Part shown: positions 31,879 to 39,955 of the stretch, piece by piece
Numbering within the stretch: position 1 is the stretch's first letter
Layout: the number at the start of each line of letters is the position of its first letter
Assembly: GCA_902793995.1 (NCBI GenBank)
Contig: CADBFP010000017.1
Location: 1 to 40,027, forward strand
Source of the DNA: an uncultured Lachnospiraceae bacterium
GTDB taxonomy: Bacteria > Bacillota > Clostridia > Lachnospirales > Lachnospiraceae
Reading direction: 5' to 3'
Length of the DNA: 40,027 bases
Translations under genes and position numbers: made by a program
Notes under the pieces: model-generated
Told to the model about the DNA's origin: nothing
The model's input: the letters and a program-made list of their open reading frames with translations, nothing else
Databases searched by the model: none

Positions 31879-33105
31879 CTACACCAGCCCCTTCGGCACA
31901 TAGGCTTCTATACGGACTCCCTCCGGGGTGTATTCTTCCTTCACCAGATTCCCGTATTTGCGGATCCGGCCCAGAGCCGCCGCCTCCGTATAGGAAAAGA
32001 CCCGGTCGATATAGACCTTCTGCTCCTGCAAAATCCGGGAGATGGTTTCTTTTAATTCCATGAGTCCTGCCCCCGTCCGGGCGGAGATCCGAAGGGCCTC
32101 CTCCGCCTGGGCGTCATACAGGAAAGCGTCTCCCAAAGGCAGATCGCACTTGTTAAACGCCGTAATTACCGGCTTTTTTTCCACCCCCAGGTCCTTCAGT
32201 GTTGCATACACCGTCTCCATCTGCTGCTTCATCCGGGGGCCGGAGGCGTCCACCACATGGAGGATCACATCCGCATACAGCGCTTCCTCCAGGGTGCTCT
32301 TGAAAGCGTCAATCAAATGATGGGGCAGCTTCTGAATAAAGCCCACCGTATCCGTCAGCAGCACCTCTTCTCCCCCGGGCAGAGCCAGAGAGCGTGTGGT
32401 GGGATCCAGGGTGGCAAAGAGCTTATCCTCCGCCAATATATCCGCCCCCGTCAAAGTATTCAGCAGGGTGGATTTTCCCGCATTGGTATAGCCCACAATA
32501 GCCACCACCGGCACGGCGCTGTTTTTCCGCTTTTCCCGCATCAAATCCCGGTGGCGCACCACTTCCTTCAAGTCCGCTTTCAGCTTGGAAATCCGGTTAT
32601 GAATGGACCGCCGGTCCGTTTCCAGCTTGCTTTCCCCGGGGCCCCGGGTGCCGATGCCGCCCCCCAGCCGGGAGAGGGCCGTCCCCTTCCCCGTCAGTCT
32701 TGTGGCCCGGTAGCGCAGCTGGGCCAGCTCCACCTGGATCTTTCCTTCGCTGGTGGCCGCCCGGCGGGCAAAAATATCCAATATTAAAAGGCTCCGGTCC
32801 ATGACCTTCACCTGCAGGGCATCTTCCAGATTCCGGTTCTGGGCCGGAGAAAGCTCGTCATCGCAAATGATGCCGTCTGCCTCCAGCTCCCGCACCCGCT
32901 CCTTCAGCTCCGCCAGGCGGCCGCTGCCCAGATAGGTGCCGGGATGAGGCAGGTCCCGGGACTGGATAAAGATCTCCAGCACTTTTGCCCCGGCGGTTCC
33001 CGCCAGTTCCTCCAGCTCCATCAGAGAAGACAAGGCCTCCTCGGCGTCCTCCCCGGCGATGCCCACCAATATCACTTTTTCCTGTTTTTCCGAGGTTTCC
33101 GTCAT
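31879..33105 (-). CDS. hflX: GTPase HflX
   Basis: The 408-residue protein has an N-terminal domain (about 1-190) with SRDLPHPGTYLGSGRLAEL and RRSIHNRISKLKADL helices. The GTPase domain follows: GYTNAGKST (G1), LDPTTRSL (G2), DTVGFIQKLPHHLIDAFKSTLEE (G3) and NKCDLP (G4). HflX splits stalled ribosomes under stress. The start overlaps the holA stop by 4 bases (ATGA), so it follows holA translation. Confidence 0.97.
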   Translation of the reverse strand: MTETSEKQEKVILVGIAGEDAEEALSSLMELEELAGTAGAKVLEIFIQSRDLPHPGTYLGSGRLAELKERVRELEADGIICDDELSPAQNRNLEDALQVKVMDRSLLILDIFARRAATSEGKIQVELAQLRYRATRLTGKGTALSRLGGGIGTRGPGESKLETDRRSIHNRISKLKADLKEVVRHRDLMREKRKNSAVPVVAIVGYTNAGKSTLLNTLTGADILAEDKLFATLDPTTRSLALPGGEEVLLTDTVGFIQKLPHHLIDAFKSTLEEALYADVILHVVDASGPRMKQQMETVYATLKDLGVEKKPVITAFNKCDLPLGDAFLYDAQAEEALRISARTGAGLMELKETISRILQEQKVYIDRVFSYTEAAALGRIRKYGNLVKEEYTPEGVRIEAYVPKGLV

Positions 33106-34082
33106 CTTAAACTCATTTCCACCAAGGCCAGTTCAACCGCTATCACATCCTGCATTTTCCCACTGCGGAAGGCGTGGTCGTAGGACAAAAGCTGCTCCCA
33201 TTTGCGCCGCCAGATGCGGGAAGGATAAGCGCGGCAGGCCGCCATGCTTTTCTTGATCACATAAGGATGATAACGGGTAATATCCGCCATCTCCTTTTGG
33301 CTTAAGCCCCTTTCATCCAGCTCCCGCAGCACATACAGACGGGTAGCCTGGGAAAGAATGAGGCCCAGAATCTTGGCCGGCGGTTCCTTCAGCGCCTTCA
33401 AATCCTCGTAGAGCCGAAAGGCCTCCCGGGGCTTTCCCGCTGCCATGGCATCCACCATATCAAAAATCCGGTCTCTAAGGGTCTGATGGGTAATGGCGTC
33501 TATATCCTCCGGGCGGATGATCTTGGTATCCATACAATAGGCCAGAAGCTTCTCTCGTTCCGTGCTTAAGGTAGCCAGATCCGTGCCGCAGCGGCTCAGG
33601 AAATATTCCAGGCTCTGCCCATCGATGGCATAGCCCGCTTCCTCAAAAAAGGCTTTCAGGCTTCGTTTTAAATCCGCCTCTCCCAGAGGCTCGCAGGCAA
33701 TGCAGCGGCCCTGGGCCTTCATCGCCTTAAAAAGGGGGCTTTTGGCATCCGCCTCCTTTTCCACCAGGACCAGCACCGTGGAATCCGGCAGGTTTTCCAG
33801 ATCCCCTGCCAGGGCCTGGCCGCCCCCCTTTTTGGCCCAGCCCGTATTCTCCAGCAGAATCAAGCGTTTTTCCGACAGGAAAGGAACGGTTCCCGCCAAA
33901 AGACGAATCTCTTCTTCGTCCGTGGCGGGGCCTTCCCGGTAAGTAAAGTTGGGATCTTCCGGCCCGCCCAAAGCCTGAATCAGGCGGTTTTTGCATTTTT
34001 GGCGCAATAAATCTTCCGGCCCGTAAATCAAATAGGCCCTTCGGAAATCTCTATTCTGAATCTCTTTTTCTAATTCTTTCAA
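33102..34082 (-). CDS. holA: DNA polymerase III delta subunit
   Basis: Family members begin with a short KEL-type helix; here LKELEKEIQNRDFRRAYLIYGPEDLL gives a TTG start at 34082. The ATG at 34139 would begin inside a repeat and add unrelated residues. The 326-residue product has the clamp-loader fold: YLIYGPEDLLRQKC near the N-terminus, LFKAMKAQGR midway, and SRCGTDLATLSTEREKLLAY, with RIFDMVDAMAAGKPREAFRLYEDL in the third domain. It opens the beta clamp in the clamp loader. Ribosome binding is weak (AGGA, 11 bases away), so expression may be low. hflX follows by ATGA. Confidence 0.9.
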   Translation of the reverse strand: MKELEKEIQNRDFRRAYLIYGPEDLLRQKCKNRLIQALGGPEDPNFTYREGPATDEEEIRLLAGTVPFLSEKRLILLENTGWAKKGGGQALAGDLENLPDSTVLVLVEKEADAKSPLFKAMKAQGRCIACEPLGEADLKRSLKAFFEEAGYAIDGQSLEYFLSRCGTDLATLSTEREKLLAYCMDTKIIRPEDIDAITHQTLRDRIFDMVDAMAAGKPREAFRLYEDLKALKEPPAKILGLILSQATRLYVLRELDERGLSQKEMADITRYHPYVIKKSMAACRAYPSRIWRRKWEQLLSYDHAFRSGKMQDVIAVELALVEMSLR

Positions 34083-34101
34083 ATTGAAAACTGTCCTGCG
34101 G

Positions 34102-34138
34102 ATGGGATTCTTCAGCCTAAGGGCCTCAGAATGACACA
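34102..34138 (-). repeat. Family B repeat between the S41 protease and holA
   Basis: On the minus strand TGTCATTCTGAGG...GCTGAAGAATCCCAT matches the left arm at 11648-11683. It fills the gap between the S41 protease stop (34142) and holA, so holA must start downstream of it. Confidence 0.75.
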
Positions 34139-34141
34139 TTC

Positions 34142-35740
34142 CTATTTCAAATGCTCGATGGCCTGTTCCAGCAGCTCGTCCTTATCCTCCGTTATCACAT
34201 CATCTTCCCCTTTAATATCCGGTTCGATGCCCGTGCCGTGGAAATCCCGGCCCAGGGGCGAATAATAATGGGCGATGGTCAATTTTACCACGCTCCCGTC
34301 GTGGGAATCATAGAAAGACTGGACAATACCTTTGCCGAAACTGGTCTGGCCCATCACGGTGGCGATTTTGTAATCCTGCAGGATGCCGGTGAGCACCTCT
34401 GCGGCACTGGCGGATCCGCCGTCTATCAAAACCACCATATCCCCTTCAAAAACAGGGTTCTCCTGGGCTTTTTCCGTGTACTGTTCGCCGCCCTTGTAAT
34501 CCATGCGGAAAATGAGATCTCCCCGCTTGGTAAAGTAGTCCGCTATGCTCAGCACGCTGTTCAAAAGACCGCCGGGATTGCCCCGAAGATCCAGCACCAG
34601 CTTTTTCATGCCCTTGCTCTGCAGATCCGTCAGCGCATTCCGCACCTGTTTAATGGTCACATTGTCAAACTCCATCAATTCCAGATAACCAATGGTATCC
34701 GTCAGCATGCGCCAGCTGACGGTATCCACTTCCACCTGGCGGCGGATACAGGTGATATCCAGAGTTTCATTGGTGGCGGGCCGGAACACCGTAATGGTCA
34801 CCGCTTCTCCCTCGTGGCCCCGCACATAAGTCACCGTTTGGTCCAGAGGCATCTGGGTCACATCCATGCCGTCCACTTTTTTGAAAATATCTCCTGTCAG
34901 CATGCCGGCTTCCTTGGCCGGGCTGTTGGAAAACACATTGGTCACCGTGGATTCCATAGTCTCCGGATCCTGCATAATCTGCACGCCGATACCGCAGTAG
35001 GAGCCATCGGAATCCATCTGGGTGGACTCCCATTCTTCCTCCGTCAGATAGCCGGAATATACATCCCCGCTGGCAGCCACAAAGGCTTTTAAGGTGCTGA
35101 CTTCTATCTCTTTTTTCTTCGCCGCATCCGGTTTTAGGCGCTGATCCACCATATCCTTGATCTCGCCCATGCGGTTCAGGAATTCGGATTCCCGCCCTGC
35201 CACAATGGCCGTCACCCCCGGGCCGTAATCCGGCTTTGCATTTTCATATTCCGCCCAGCTGCCGCCGGCGGCTTCCACATAGGCCTGCAGAGCCTTGGCA
35301 TGCATCTCCTCCATATCATAGGGAAGCACCTGGTTTTCATTAATCAGCTTTTCCACCAGTTCCAGTTCGTCCAGGAAGGCATCCGCCGTCCGGTCTATGG
35401 TAATGGTCTGGGTGCTTTCCGGTATCTGCGTGGGCGTCTCCGTGGGGCCCGGCTCCGTGGCAGAGGCCTCCGTAGTGGAAGGGAGGGTCACCGGCGCAAT
35501 GGCCGTGGAAGGGGCCGTGCTCTCCTCCTTCGCCCCCGGCTGGGTTCCCGGCAGCGGAGAGGTTTCCGGCGCCTGGGTGGAGACGGGCGCCTGGGTGGTC
35601 ACTTCCGGCACATTCCGTTTTTCCGCTATCCGTTCCAGAAAGCGGGTCATGCCCAGCACCGCCAGCGCACCGATTACAAAGAAGCAAAACGCTCCGATCA
35701 AAAAGCCTTTCCAAAATTTGTTTTTGTTTTCTTCCATCAT
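34142..35740 (-). CDS. S41-family C-terminal processing protease with PDZ domain
   Basis: The 532-residue protein has a short cytoplasmic end, one membrane helix (about 11-31), a Thr/Pro/Glu-rich linker (about 40-115), a helical domain and a PDZ domain (about 230-330, with GIGVQIMQDPETM and MLTGDIFKKVDGMDV). The S41 catalytic domain has LVLDLRGNPGGLLNSVL, the Ser in DGGSASAAEVLTG and the Lys in GQTSFGKGIV. It is anchored outside the membrane and cuts exposed C-termini of envelope proteins. The operon ftsE-ftsX-S41 fits a cell-wall remodelling role. The linker is unusually long. Confidence 0.95.
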   Translation of the reverse strand: MMEENKNKFWKGFLIGAFCFFVIGALAVLGMTRFLERIAEKRNVPEVTTQAPVSTQAPETSPLPGTQPGAKEESTAPSTAIAPVTLPSTTEASATEPGPTETPTQIPESTQTITIDRTADAFLDELELVEKLINENQVLPYDMEEMHAKALQAYVEAAGGSWAEYENAKPDYGPGVTAIVAGRESEFLNRMGEIKDMVDQRLKPDAAKKKEIEVSTLKAFVAASGDVYSGYLTEEEWESTQMDSDGSYCGIGVQIMQDPETMESTVTNVFSNSPAKEAGMLTGDIFKKVDGMDVTQMPLDQTVTYVRGHEGEAVTITVFRPATNETLDITCIRRQVEVDTVSWRMLTDTIGYLELMEFDNVTIKQVRNALTDLQSKGMKKLVLDLRGNPGGLLNSVLSIADYFTKRGDLIFRMDYKGGEQYTEKAQENPVFEGDMVVLIDGGSASAAEVLTGILQDYKIATVMGQTSFGKGIVQSFYDSHDGSVVKLTIAHYYSPLGRDFHGTGIEPDIKGEDDVITEDKDELLEQAIEHLK

Positions 35741-35747
35741 CTCTGTC

Positions 35748-36650
35748 CTACACTTTCAAATGCTTTTTAATGGAAAACACCCCGCCGGCCAAGCCGATGC
35801 CCAGGCTGAGGGCCAGGGAAACCGGAATAATCAGGGCAAACACCCTTGCCCGGGGTAAAAATGCAAATATATTCGCCAGGTTCACATAGCGCTCCCGGAT
35901 ATGCTCCACCAGGGGCTGATAGGCAAACCAAGTGATAGCCAGAGGAATCAATGCCCCCAGAAGGCCTATGATGACGCCCTCCACCAGCAAAGGCCCCCGG
36001 ATAAATCCGTTGGTGGCGCCTATATAGCGCATGATGTGAATCTCCTCGCTGCGCATACTGATGGTCATGGCAATGCTGTTGCCGATGAGCACCACCGCCA
36101 CAATCACCAACACCGCCAATACGGCTATGGTAATCCCCCGGATCAGCCGGGCTGCATCATTCAAGGTATCTGCCACGGAGTTACTGGCGTTCACCTTTCG
36201 GATACCTGTCATCTGCTCCAGCTCTGTCACAAACTCCCGTTGAGGAGCGGATTCATCTAAAAAGATCTCATAGGAGGCGGAATTGGCCAGAGGATTGTTG
36301 TTGGCAAAGCCCTCTGCCAGGTGCTCATTGCCGGAAAAATATACCTTTTTATATTTCTCCCAGGCTTCCTCCGCTGAGGTAAACTTCATCCGCTTCACCC
36401 GTCTGTCCTCGCCGATCCGGTTCCCCAGGGCCTTGATTTCCTCCTCGCTCATGCCTTCTTTGAAGAAGACCGTGATGCCCACATTTTCCTCTGCCTCCTT
36501 CACGAAGTTGGTGAGGTTCATCATAATAGCGGTGGCGGCGTCAAAGAGAAAAATGGTAAAGACCATAATGGCCAGGGAAAAGAGGGAGGCCCCCAAATGC
36601 TTGCGGATGCCTTTCAGTCCCTGGCTGATCATATAGAGAAAGCTACGCAT
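35748..36650 (-). CDS. ftsX: Cell-division ABC transporter permease FtsX
   Basis: The 300-residue protein has four membrane segments (about 18-42, 170-192, 222-243, 272-293). An extracellular domain (about 45-165) lies between the first and second, containing NVGITVFFKEGMSEEEIKAL and FAEGFANNNPLANSASYEIFLDE in separate parts. With FtsE it uses ATP to switch peptidoglycan hydrolases on at the septum or wall. It overlaps ftsE by 8 bases. No EnvC- or CwlO-type hydrolase partner follows, but the S41 protease starts 7 bases after its stop. Confidence 0.95.
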   Translation of the reverse strand: MRSFLYMISQGLKGIRKHLGASLFSLAIMVFTIFLFDAATAIMMNLTNFVKEAEENVGITVFFKEGMSEEEIKALGNRIGEDRRVKRMKFTSAEEAWEKYKKVYFSGNEHLAEGFANNNPLANSASYEIFLDESAPQREFVTELEQMTGIRKVNASNSVADTLNDAARLIRGITIAVLAVLVIVAVVLIGNSIAMTISMRSEEIHIMRYIGATNGFIRGPLLVEGVIIGLLGALIPLAITWFAYQPLVEHIRERYVNLANIFAFLPRARVFALIIPVSLALSLGIGLAGGVFSIKKHLKV

Positions 36651-37332
36651 TTTCGTACCCTCCCTGTGCCTGATCGCTTACCACGCTGCCCTCCTTTAAG
36701 GTCACCACCCGCTTTTGCATCAGGTCCACCATAGCCGCATCATGAGTCACCACAATCACCGTGGTGCCGCTGCGGTTGATTTCCTCCAGCAGCCGCATCA
36801 CTTCCTGGGAGGAGGTGGGATCCAGATTGCCGGTGGGTTCGTCCGCCAGCAGATACAAGGGGCCGTTCACCAAAGCCCGGGCCAGCGCCGCCCGCTGCTG
36901 CTCTCCGCCGGAAAGCTGGGAAGGCAGGCTCTCCGCCTTGTCCGTCAGCCCCACCTGCTCCAGCATCTTGGGAATGCGCCGCTGCATACTTTGGGGATGA
37001 GCAGCTATGACCCGCTGGGCAAAGGCCACGTTTTCATAAACCGTATAATCTTTAAGCAGGCGGAAATCCTGGTAAATGACCCCGAAGTGCCGCCGGTAGT
37101 AGGGCAGTTTGGAGCGGCGGATCCGGGCCACATTAACCCCGTCCACCACCACAGCTCCCTTGCTGGCTCTTTCCTCTCCCATCAAAAGCTTCAGCAAGGT
37201 GCTCTTTCCGGCGCCGCTGTCACCAATGATGAAAACAAACTCCCCATCCTCTATGGTGAGATTGAAATCCGACAAGGCCGCGTTTCTCTCCTGGTCTTCG
37301 TATCGTTTTTCCACATTTCGGAACTCGATCAT
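36643..37332 (-). CDS. ftsE: Cell-division ATP-binding protein FtsE
   Basis: The 229-residue ABC ATPase has Walker A (GDSGAGKST), the Q-loop ([18 protein letters not shown], the FtsE form), signature LSGGEQQR, Walker B ([13 protein letters not shown]) and switch His (VVTHD). It energises FtsX. AAGGAG precedes the ATG, and the promoter lies at 37409-37437. It heads the ftsE-ftsX-S41 protease-holA-hflX block. Confidence 0.98.
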   Translation of the reverse strand: MIEFRNVEKRYEDQERNAALSDFNLTIEDGEFVFIIGDSGAGKSTLLKLLMGEERASKGAVVVDGVNVARIRRSKLPYYRRHFGVIYQDFRLLKDYTVYENVAFAQRVIAAHPQSMQRRIPKMLEQVGLTDKAESLPSQLSGGEQQRAALARALVNGPLYLLADEPTGNLDPTSSQEVMRLLEEINRSGTTVIVVTHDAAMVDLMQKRVVTLKEGSVVSDQAQGGYENA

Positions 37333-37408
37333 GCAATCTCCTTAGTGCCAAAGATGGCCGCCCCGCAAAAAGACAAGCAAAGGCTGTCCTCCGCTGGGAC
37401 CAAGCCAT

Positions 37409-37437
37409 ATTTTACTATATTTCAAGGGATTAGGCAA
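37409..37437 (-). promoter_or_regulatory. Candidate promoter of ftsE
   Basis: Minus-strand TTGCCT (37437-37432), a 17-base spacer and TAAAAT (37414-37409) lie about 75 bases before ftsE. The -35 falls in a short GGCAATAGGG-type repeat. Confidence 0.5.
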
Positions 37438-37460
37438 TAGGGAATAGGCAGTAGGGGTTA
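37426..37460 (+). repeat. Purine-rich short-unit repeat
   Basis: GGGATTAGGCAATAGGGAATAGGCAGTAGGG is built from about 8-base units of the form GG-N-A-N-T-A (split here: GGATTAGG, CAATAGGG, AATAGGCA, GTAGGGGT). It separates cvfB from ftsE and overlaps the cvfB stop. Such ATAGGC-type microsatellites are common between genes in some Bacillota. Confidence 0.5.
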
Positions 37461-38288
37461 GGTGCGCTCGATCCGGTCGTCATAAACCCGGATTTTCCCT
37501 TCCTTCATCAAATGTCCTGCTGCCCGCTTGAAAGCATTTTTACTCATGGAAAGTTCCGCTTTGATCAAGGCTGCATCGCTCTTATCTCCCACACCTAATA
37601 TGCCGCCGGTCTCCTCTAAGTGCTGCCAAATGACAGCCGCATCCTCTCCCAGCTGGGCATAGGCCTTTTTCCGGGGAGACAGATTCAGTTTTCCGTCCGG
37701 GCGCCGCTTTAACACCCGGGCCGAAACCGTATCCCCGGGTTTTAAGCGTTCATATAGCTCCTGCCGGGGAATCAGCCCGTAGTATCTCCCATCCACCGCT
37801 ACAAAAGCGCCGATTTCCTCCTTTACGGCATAGACGATGCCCTGGACCTGATCCCCATCCTGATAATGGCTCTCCGCCGAAAGGAGCTTATCCACCCGCA
37901 TGCTGGCGGCCAGACGGGCGCTTTTGTCCACATACAGGGTCACCAGCACCTGCTGCCCCGGTTTCAATTCTCCTTTGGTTTCCTTGAAAGGCAGCAGCAG
38001 ATCCTTGGACAGCCCCCAGTCCAGAAAAGCGCCGATGGGGGAGGTTTGTTTGACTGTCAGCAATGCCATCTCTCCCACCATGATTTTCGGTTTGGCGGTG
38101 GTGGCAATCAGGCGGTCTTCCGAGTCTTTGTATAGGAACACAGTCAGCAAATCGCCGATCTGCGCCCCTTCCGGAATCTCCTTCCCCGGCAACAGCACCG
38201 TTTCCGCACCGCCGCTTTCCTTTAAGTAAGCACCGGCAGAAGCGAAATGGTCAATTACAAGTGTTTGATATTTTCCTAAATGCATCAT
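37458..38288 (-). CDS. cvfB: S1-domain RNA-binding protein, CvfB/YitL family
   Basis: The start at 38288 (ATGATG) has GAGGAAA just upstream; the longer frame to 38321 comes from the tRNA terminator. The 276-residue protein has tandem S1-like domains: LGKYQTLVIDHFASAGAYL (about 3-65), IGAFLDWGLSKDLLLPF (about 80-135) and IGAFVAVDGRYYGLIP (about 150-205). A C-terminal winged-helix part (about 215-275) contains LSMSKNAFKRAAGHLMKEGKI. In Staphylococcus aureus CvfB binds RNA and affects virulence; in other species the role is less clear. It sits directly downstream of the tRNA-Gln gene and its terminator. Confidence 0.9.
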   Translation of the reverse strand: MMHLGKYQTLVIDHFASAGAYLKESGGAETVLLPGKEIPEGAQIGDLLTVFLYKDSEDRLIATTAKPKIMVGEMALLTVKQTSPIGAFLDWGLSKDLLLPFKETKGELKPGQQVLVTLYVDKSARLAASMRVDKLLSAESHYQDGDQVQGIVYAVKEEIGAFVAVDGRYYGLIPRQELYERLKPGDTVSARVLKRRPDGKLNLSPRKKAYAQLGEDAAVIWQHLEETGGILGVGDKSDAALIKAELSMSKNAFKRAAGHLMKEGKIRVYDDRIERT

Positions 38289-38298
38289 AGTTTTCCTC

Positions 38299-38325
38299 AA
38301 AAAAAGAGCCGTGGTCCCCACGGCT
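38299..38325 (-). terminator. Terminator of tRNA-Gln
   Basis: On the minus strand AGCCGTGG-GGA-CCACGGCT (38325-38307) is followed by a C and a run of seven T. It lies 8 bases past the tRNA end. Confidence 0.9.
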
Positions 38326-38333
38326 TTCCTTCC

Positions 38334-38404
38334 AGGGCTACAAGGATTCGAACCTTGAAATGACGGAGTCAGAGTCCGTTGCCTTACCGTTTGGCGATAG
38401 CCCT
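38334..38404 (-). tRNA. tRNA-Gln (CTG)
   Basis: Read on the minus strand, the 71 bases fold as a tRNA. The acceptor stem is AGGGCTA / TAGCCCT, the D-arm contains CGCCAAACGGTAAGGC, the anticodon stem is ACGGA / TCCGT with loop CTCTGAC, and the T-arm has CAAGGTTCGAATCCTTG. The anticodon CTG reads Gln codon CAG. No CCA end is encoded (the next bases are GGA), so CCA is added later. A promoter (38432-38460) and a terminator (38299-38325) frame it. Confidence 0.97.
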
Positions 38405-38431
38405 ATGCGCTGCTTATCAGCGACGAAAGAG

Positions 38432-38460
38432 ATTATACAACCCTGTTCCGGAAAATGCAA
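38432..38460 (-). promoter_or_regulatory. Promoter of tRNA-Gln
   Basis: Minus-strand TTGCAT (38460-38455), a 17-base spacer and a perfect TATAAT (38437-38432) lie about 27 bases before the tRNA. Confidence 0.85.
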
Positions 38461-38475
38461 GTGTTTTTTTTCGTA

Positions 38476-38503
38476 TTGCAAACTCTGCCGGCGCTGTGAT
38501 AAA
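38476..38503 (+). promoter_or_regulatory. Promoter of upp
   Basis: TTGCAA (38476-38481) and an extended -10, TGTGATAAA, with a 16-base spacer, precede upp by 35 bases. It lies back-to-back with the tRNA promoter on the other strand. Confidence 0.6.
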
Positions 38504-38537
38504 ATGTCGCTGAATAACATTCCTGCGAGGTATTCTT

Positions 38538-39173
38538 ATGGACATGGAAAATGTAAGCATTCTGACCCATCCCCTGATCAAGCATAAAATCACTATGCTG
38601 CGCGATAAAAACACCGGAACCAACGAATTCCGTAAGCTGATTGAAGAAATTGCCACCCTCATGGGTTATGAAGCCCTGCGGGATTTGCCTTTGATGGATG
38701 TGGAAGTCACCACGCCACTGGAAACCTGCATGTCTCCCATGATTGCCGGCCGCAAGCTGGCCATTGTCCCTATTCTCCGGGCAGGCCTGGGCATGGTTCA
38801 GGGTATTTTGAACCTGACCCCCACGGCGAAAGTGGGCCATATCGGCTTATACCGGGACCCCCAGACCCATGAGCCTGTTGAGTACTACTGCAAGCTGCCC
38901 AAGCCCATTGAAGAGCGGACCATTGTGGTATTGGATCCCATGCTGGCCACCGGCGGCTCCGCCGTGGACGCCATCAGCCAGATTAAAAAGCACGGCGGCC
39001 GCACCATCAAATTCATGTGCATTATTGCCGCTCCGGAAGGCCTGAAGAAGCTTCATGAAGCCCATCCGGATGTGCAGATTTATGTGGGCAATCTGGACAG
39101 GGAGCTGAATGACCATGCGTATATCTGTCCCGGTTTGGGAGATGCGGGGGACCGGATTTTCGGAACGAAATAA
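38538..39173 (+). CDS. upp: Uracil phosphoribosyltransferase
   Basis: The 211-residue protein makes UMP from uracil and PRPP. It has [14 protein letters not shown] (about 76-89), the PRPP loop [17 protein letters not shown] (about 132-148) and the C-terminal [30 protein letters not shown] end that defines UPRTase. The Shine-Dalgarno is weak (GCGAGG, 11 bases before ATG). It shares a transcript with the DUF5662 gene 7 bases downstream. Confidence 0.97.
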   Translation: MDMENVSILTHPLIKHKITMLRDKNTGTNEFRKLIEEIATLMGYEALRDLPLMDVEVTTPLETCMSPMIAGRKLAIVPILRAGLGMVQGILNLTPTAKVGHIGLYRDPQTHEPVEYYCKLPKPIEERTIVVLDPMLATGGSAVDAISQIKKHGGRTIKFMCIIAAPEGLKKLHEAHPDVQIYVGNLDRELNDHAYICPGLGDAGDRIFGTK

Positions 39174-39180
39174 CAACGCT

Positions 39181-39732
39181 ATGGCTAACGACAACGGACA
39201 ACTGACTCTGAAAAAGATCCGCCGGCACCTGCGCACCGTGACTCATCACCGGCACCTGGTGTTTAAGCATTGCCGCCGCTGCGGCCTCTTGTGGCAGGGC
39301 CTGACCCACGATTTATCCAAATACAGCCCGGCAGAGTTTCTCACCGCCGCCCGCTATTACCAGGGGGACCGCTCTCCCAATGATGCGGAGCGGAAGGAAA
39401 AGGGCGCCTCCAGTGTCTGGATGCATCACAAGGGACGGAACAAGCACCATTACGAGTACTGGACGGATTACAAGGTCGGAGAGCCGGAGCCCACCTTCAC
39501 CCCGGTTCCCATGCCCAACAAATATATTATCGAGATGCTCTGTGACCGAGTGGCGGCTTGTGAAACCTATTATAAGGACAAATTCGACAAAACCCAACCC
39601 CTGGCCTATTTTGAGCATTGCAAAACCGATGGCCTGATGCACCCGGAAACCGCGAAGAAGCTCCGGGCCCTGCTGAAGCTGTATGCGGAGATAGGGGAAG
39701 AAACCTTCGACCGCATACGGGAAGGGATGTAA
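39181..39732 (+). CDS. DUF5662-family protein
   Basis: The start at 39181 gives a 183-residue protein just 7 bases after upp; the longer frame overlaps upp. It is basic and His-rich: KIRRHLRTVTHHRHLVFKH, then GLTHDLSKYSPAEFLTAARYY and WMHHKGRNKHHYEYW, then EMLCDRVAACETYYKDKF. The H-D, HH and D-R residues spaced along helices suggest a metal site. This fits the DUF5662 family as remembered. The function is unknown. Being in the same unit as upp says little about its role. Confidence 0.85.
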   Translation: MANDNGQLTLKKIRRHLRTVTHHRHLVFKHCRRCGLLWQGLTHDLSKYSPAEFLTAARYYQGDRSPNDAERKEKGASSVWMHHKGRNKHHYEYWTDYKVGEPEPTFTPVPMPNKYIIEMLCDRVAACETYYKDKFDKTQPLAYFEHCKTDGLMHPETAKKLRALLKLYAEIGEETFDRIREGM

Positions 39733-39751
39733 AATCCCTAAAACAGAAAAT

Positions 39752-39793
39752 GCAACAAACCTGCTTTTTATAGGGTCTTGTTGCTTTTTTTTT
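39752..39793 (+). terminator. Terminator of the upp operon
   Basis: GCAACAA (39752-39758) pairs with TTGTTGC (39778-39784), followed by a run of nine T. It ends the upp transcript about 20 bases after the DUF5662 stop. Confidence 0.75.
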
Positions 39794-39826
39794 ATTCTCT
39801 ATTCTATGTAAAACCGCCGAAAACCC

Positions 39827-39855
39827 TTGACACTTTAAGCCCTGCCATTTAGAAT
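39827..39855 (+). promoter_or_regulatory. Promoter of the candidate antisense RNA
   Basis: TTGACA (39827-39832), a 17-base spacer and TAGAAT (39850-39855) form a near-perfect sigma-A promoter, pointing toward the 3' end of the toxin gene. No protein gene follows on this strand. Confidence 0.8.
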
Positions 39856-39861
39856 AAAAGT

Positions 39862-39955
39862 GCGAAAAGGCTTACCGGTAACGGTACTCCTCGCGCAAGT
39901 GTAAACAGGTAACCTGCTTCTTCTTGTGGAAAAGTTTCGGCGGTTACCTGTTTTT
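39862..39955 (+). ncRNA. Candidate antisense antitoxin RNA of a type I toxin-antitoxin locus
   Basis: An RNA of about 95 bases would start near 39862 and end at a terminator: AACAGGTAACC (39904-39914) pairs perfectly with GGTTACCTGTT (39942-39952), with T after it. Its last part is complementary to the end and 3' region of the toxin frame on the minus strand (stop 39944-39946). This is the arrangement of TxpA/RatA-type loci, where the antisense RNA pairs with the toxin mRNA 3' end. The promoter and terminator are clear; the RNA itself is inferred. Confidence 0.65.

Noticed and set aside
34151-35092. 313-codon plus frame over the S41 protease
   Set aside because: Antisense of a well-supported protease gene, rich in His and Ile from complementary codons.
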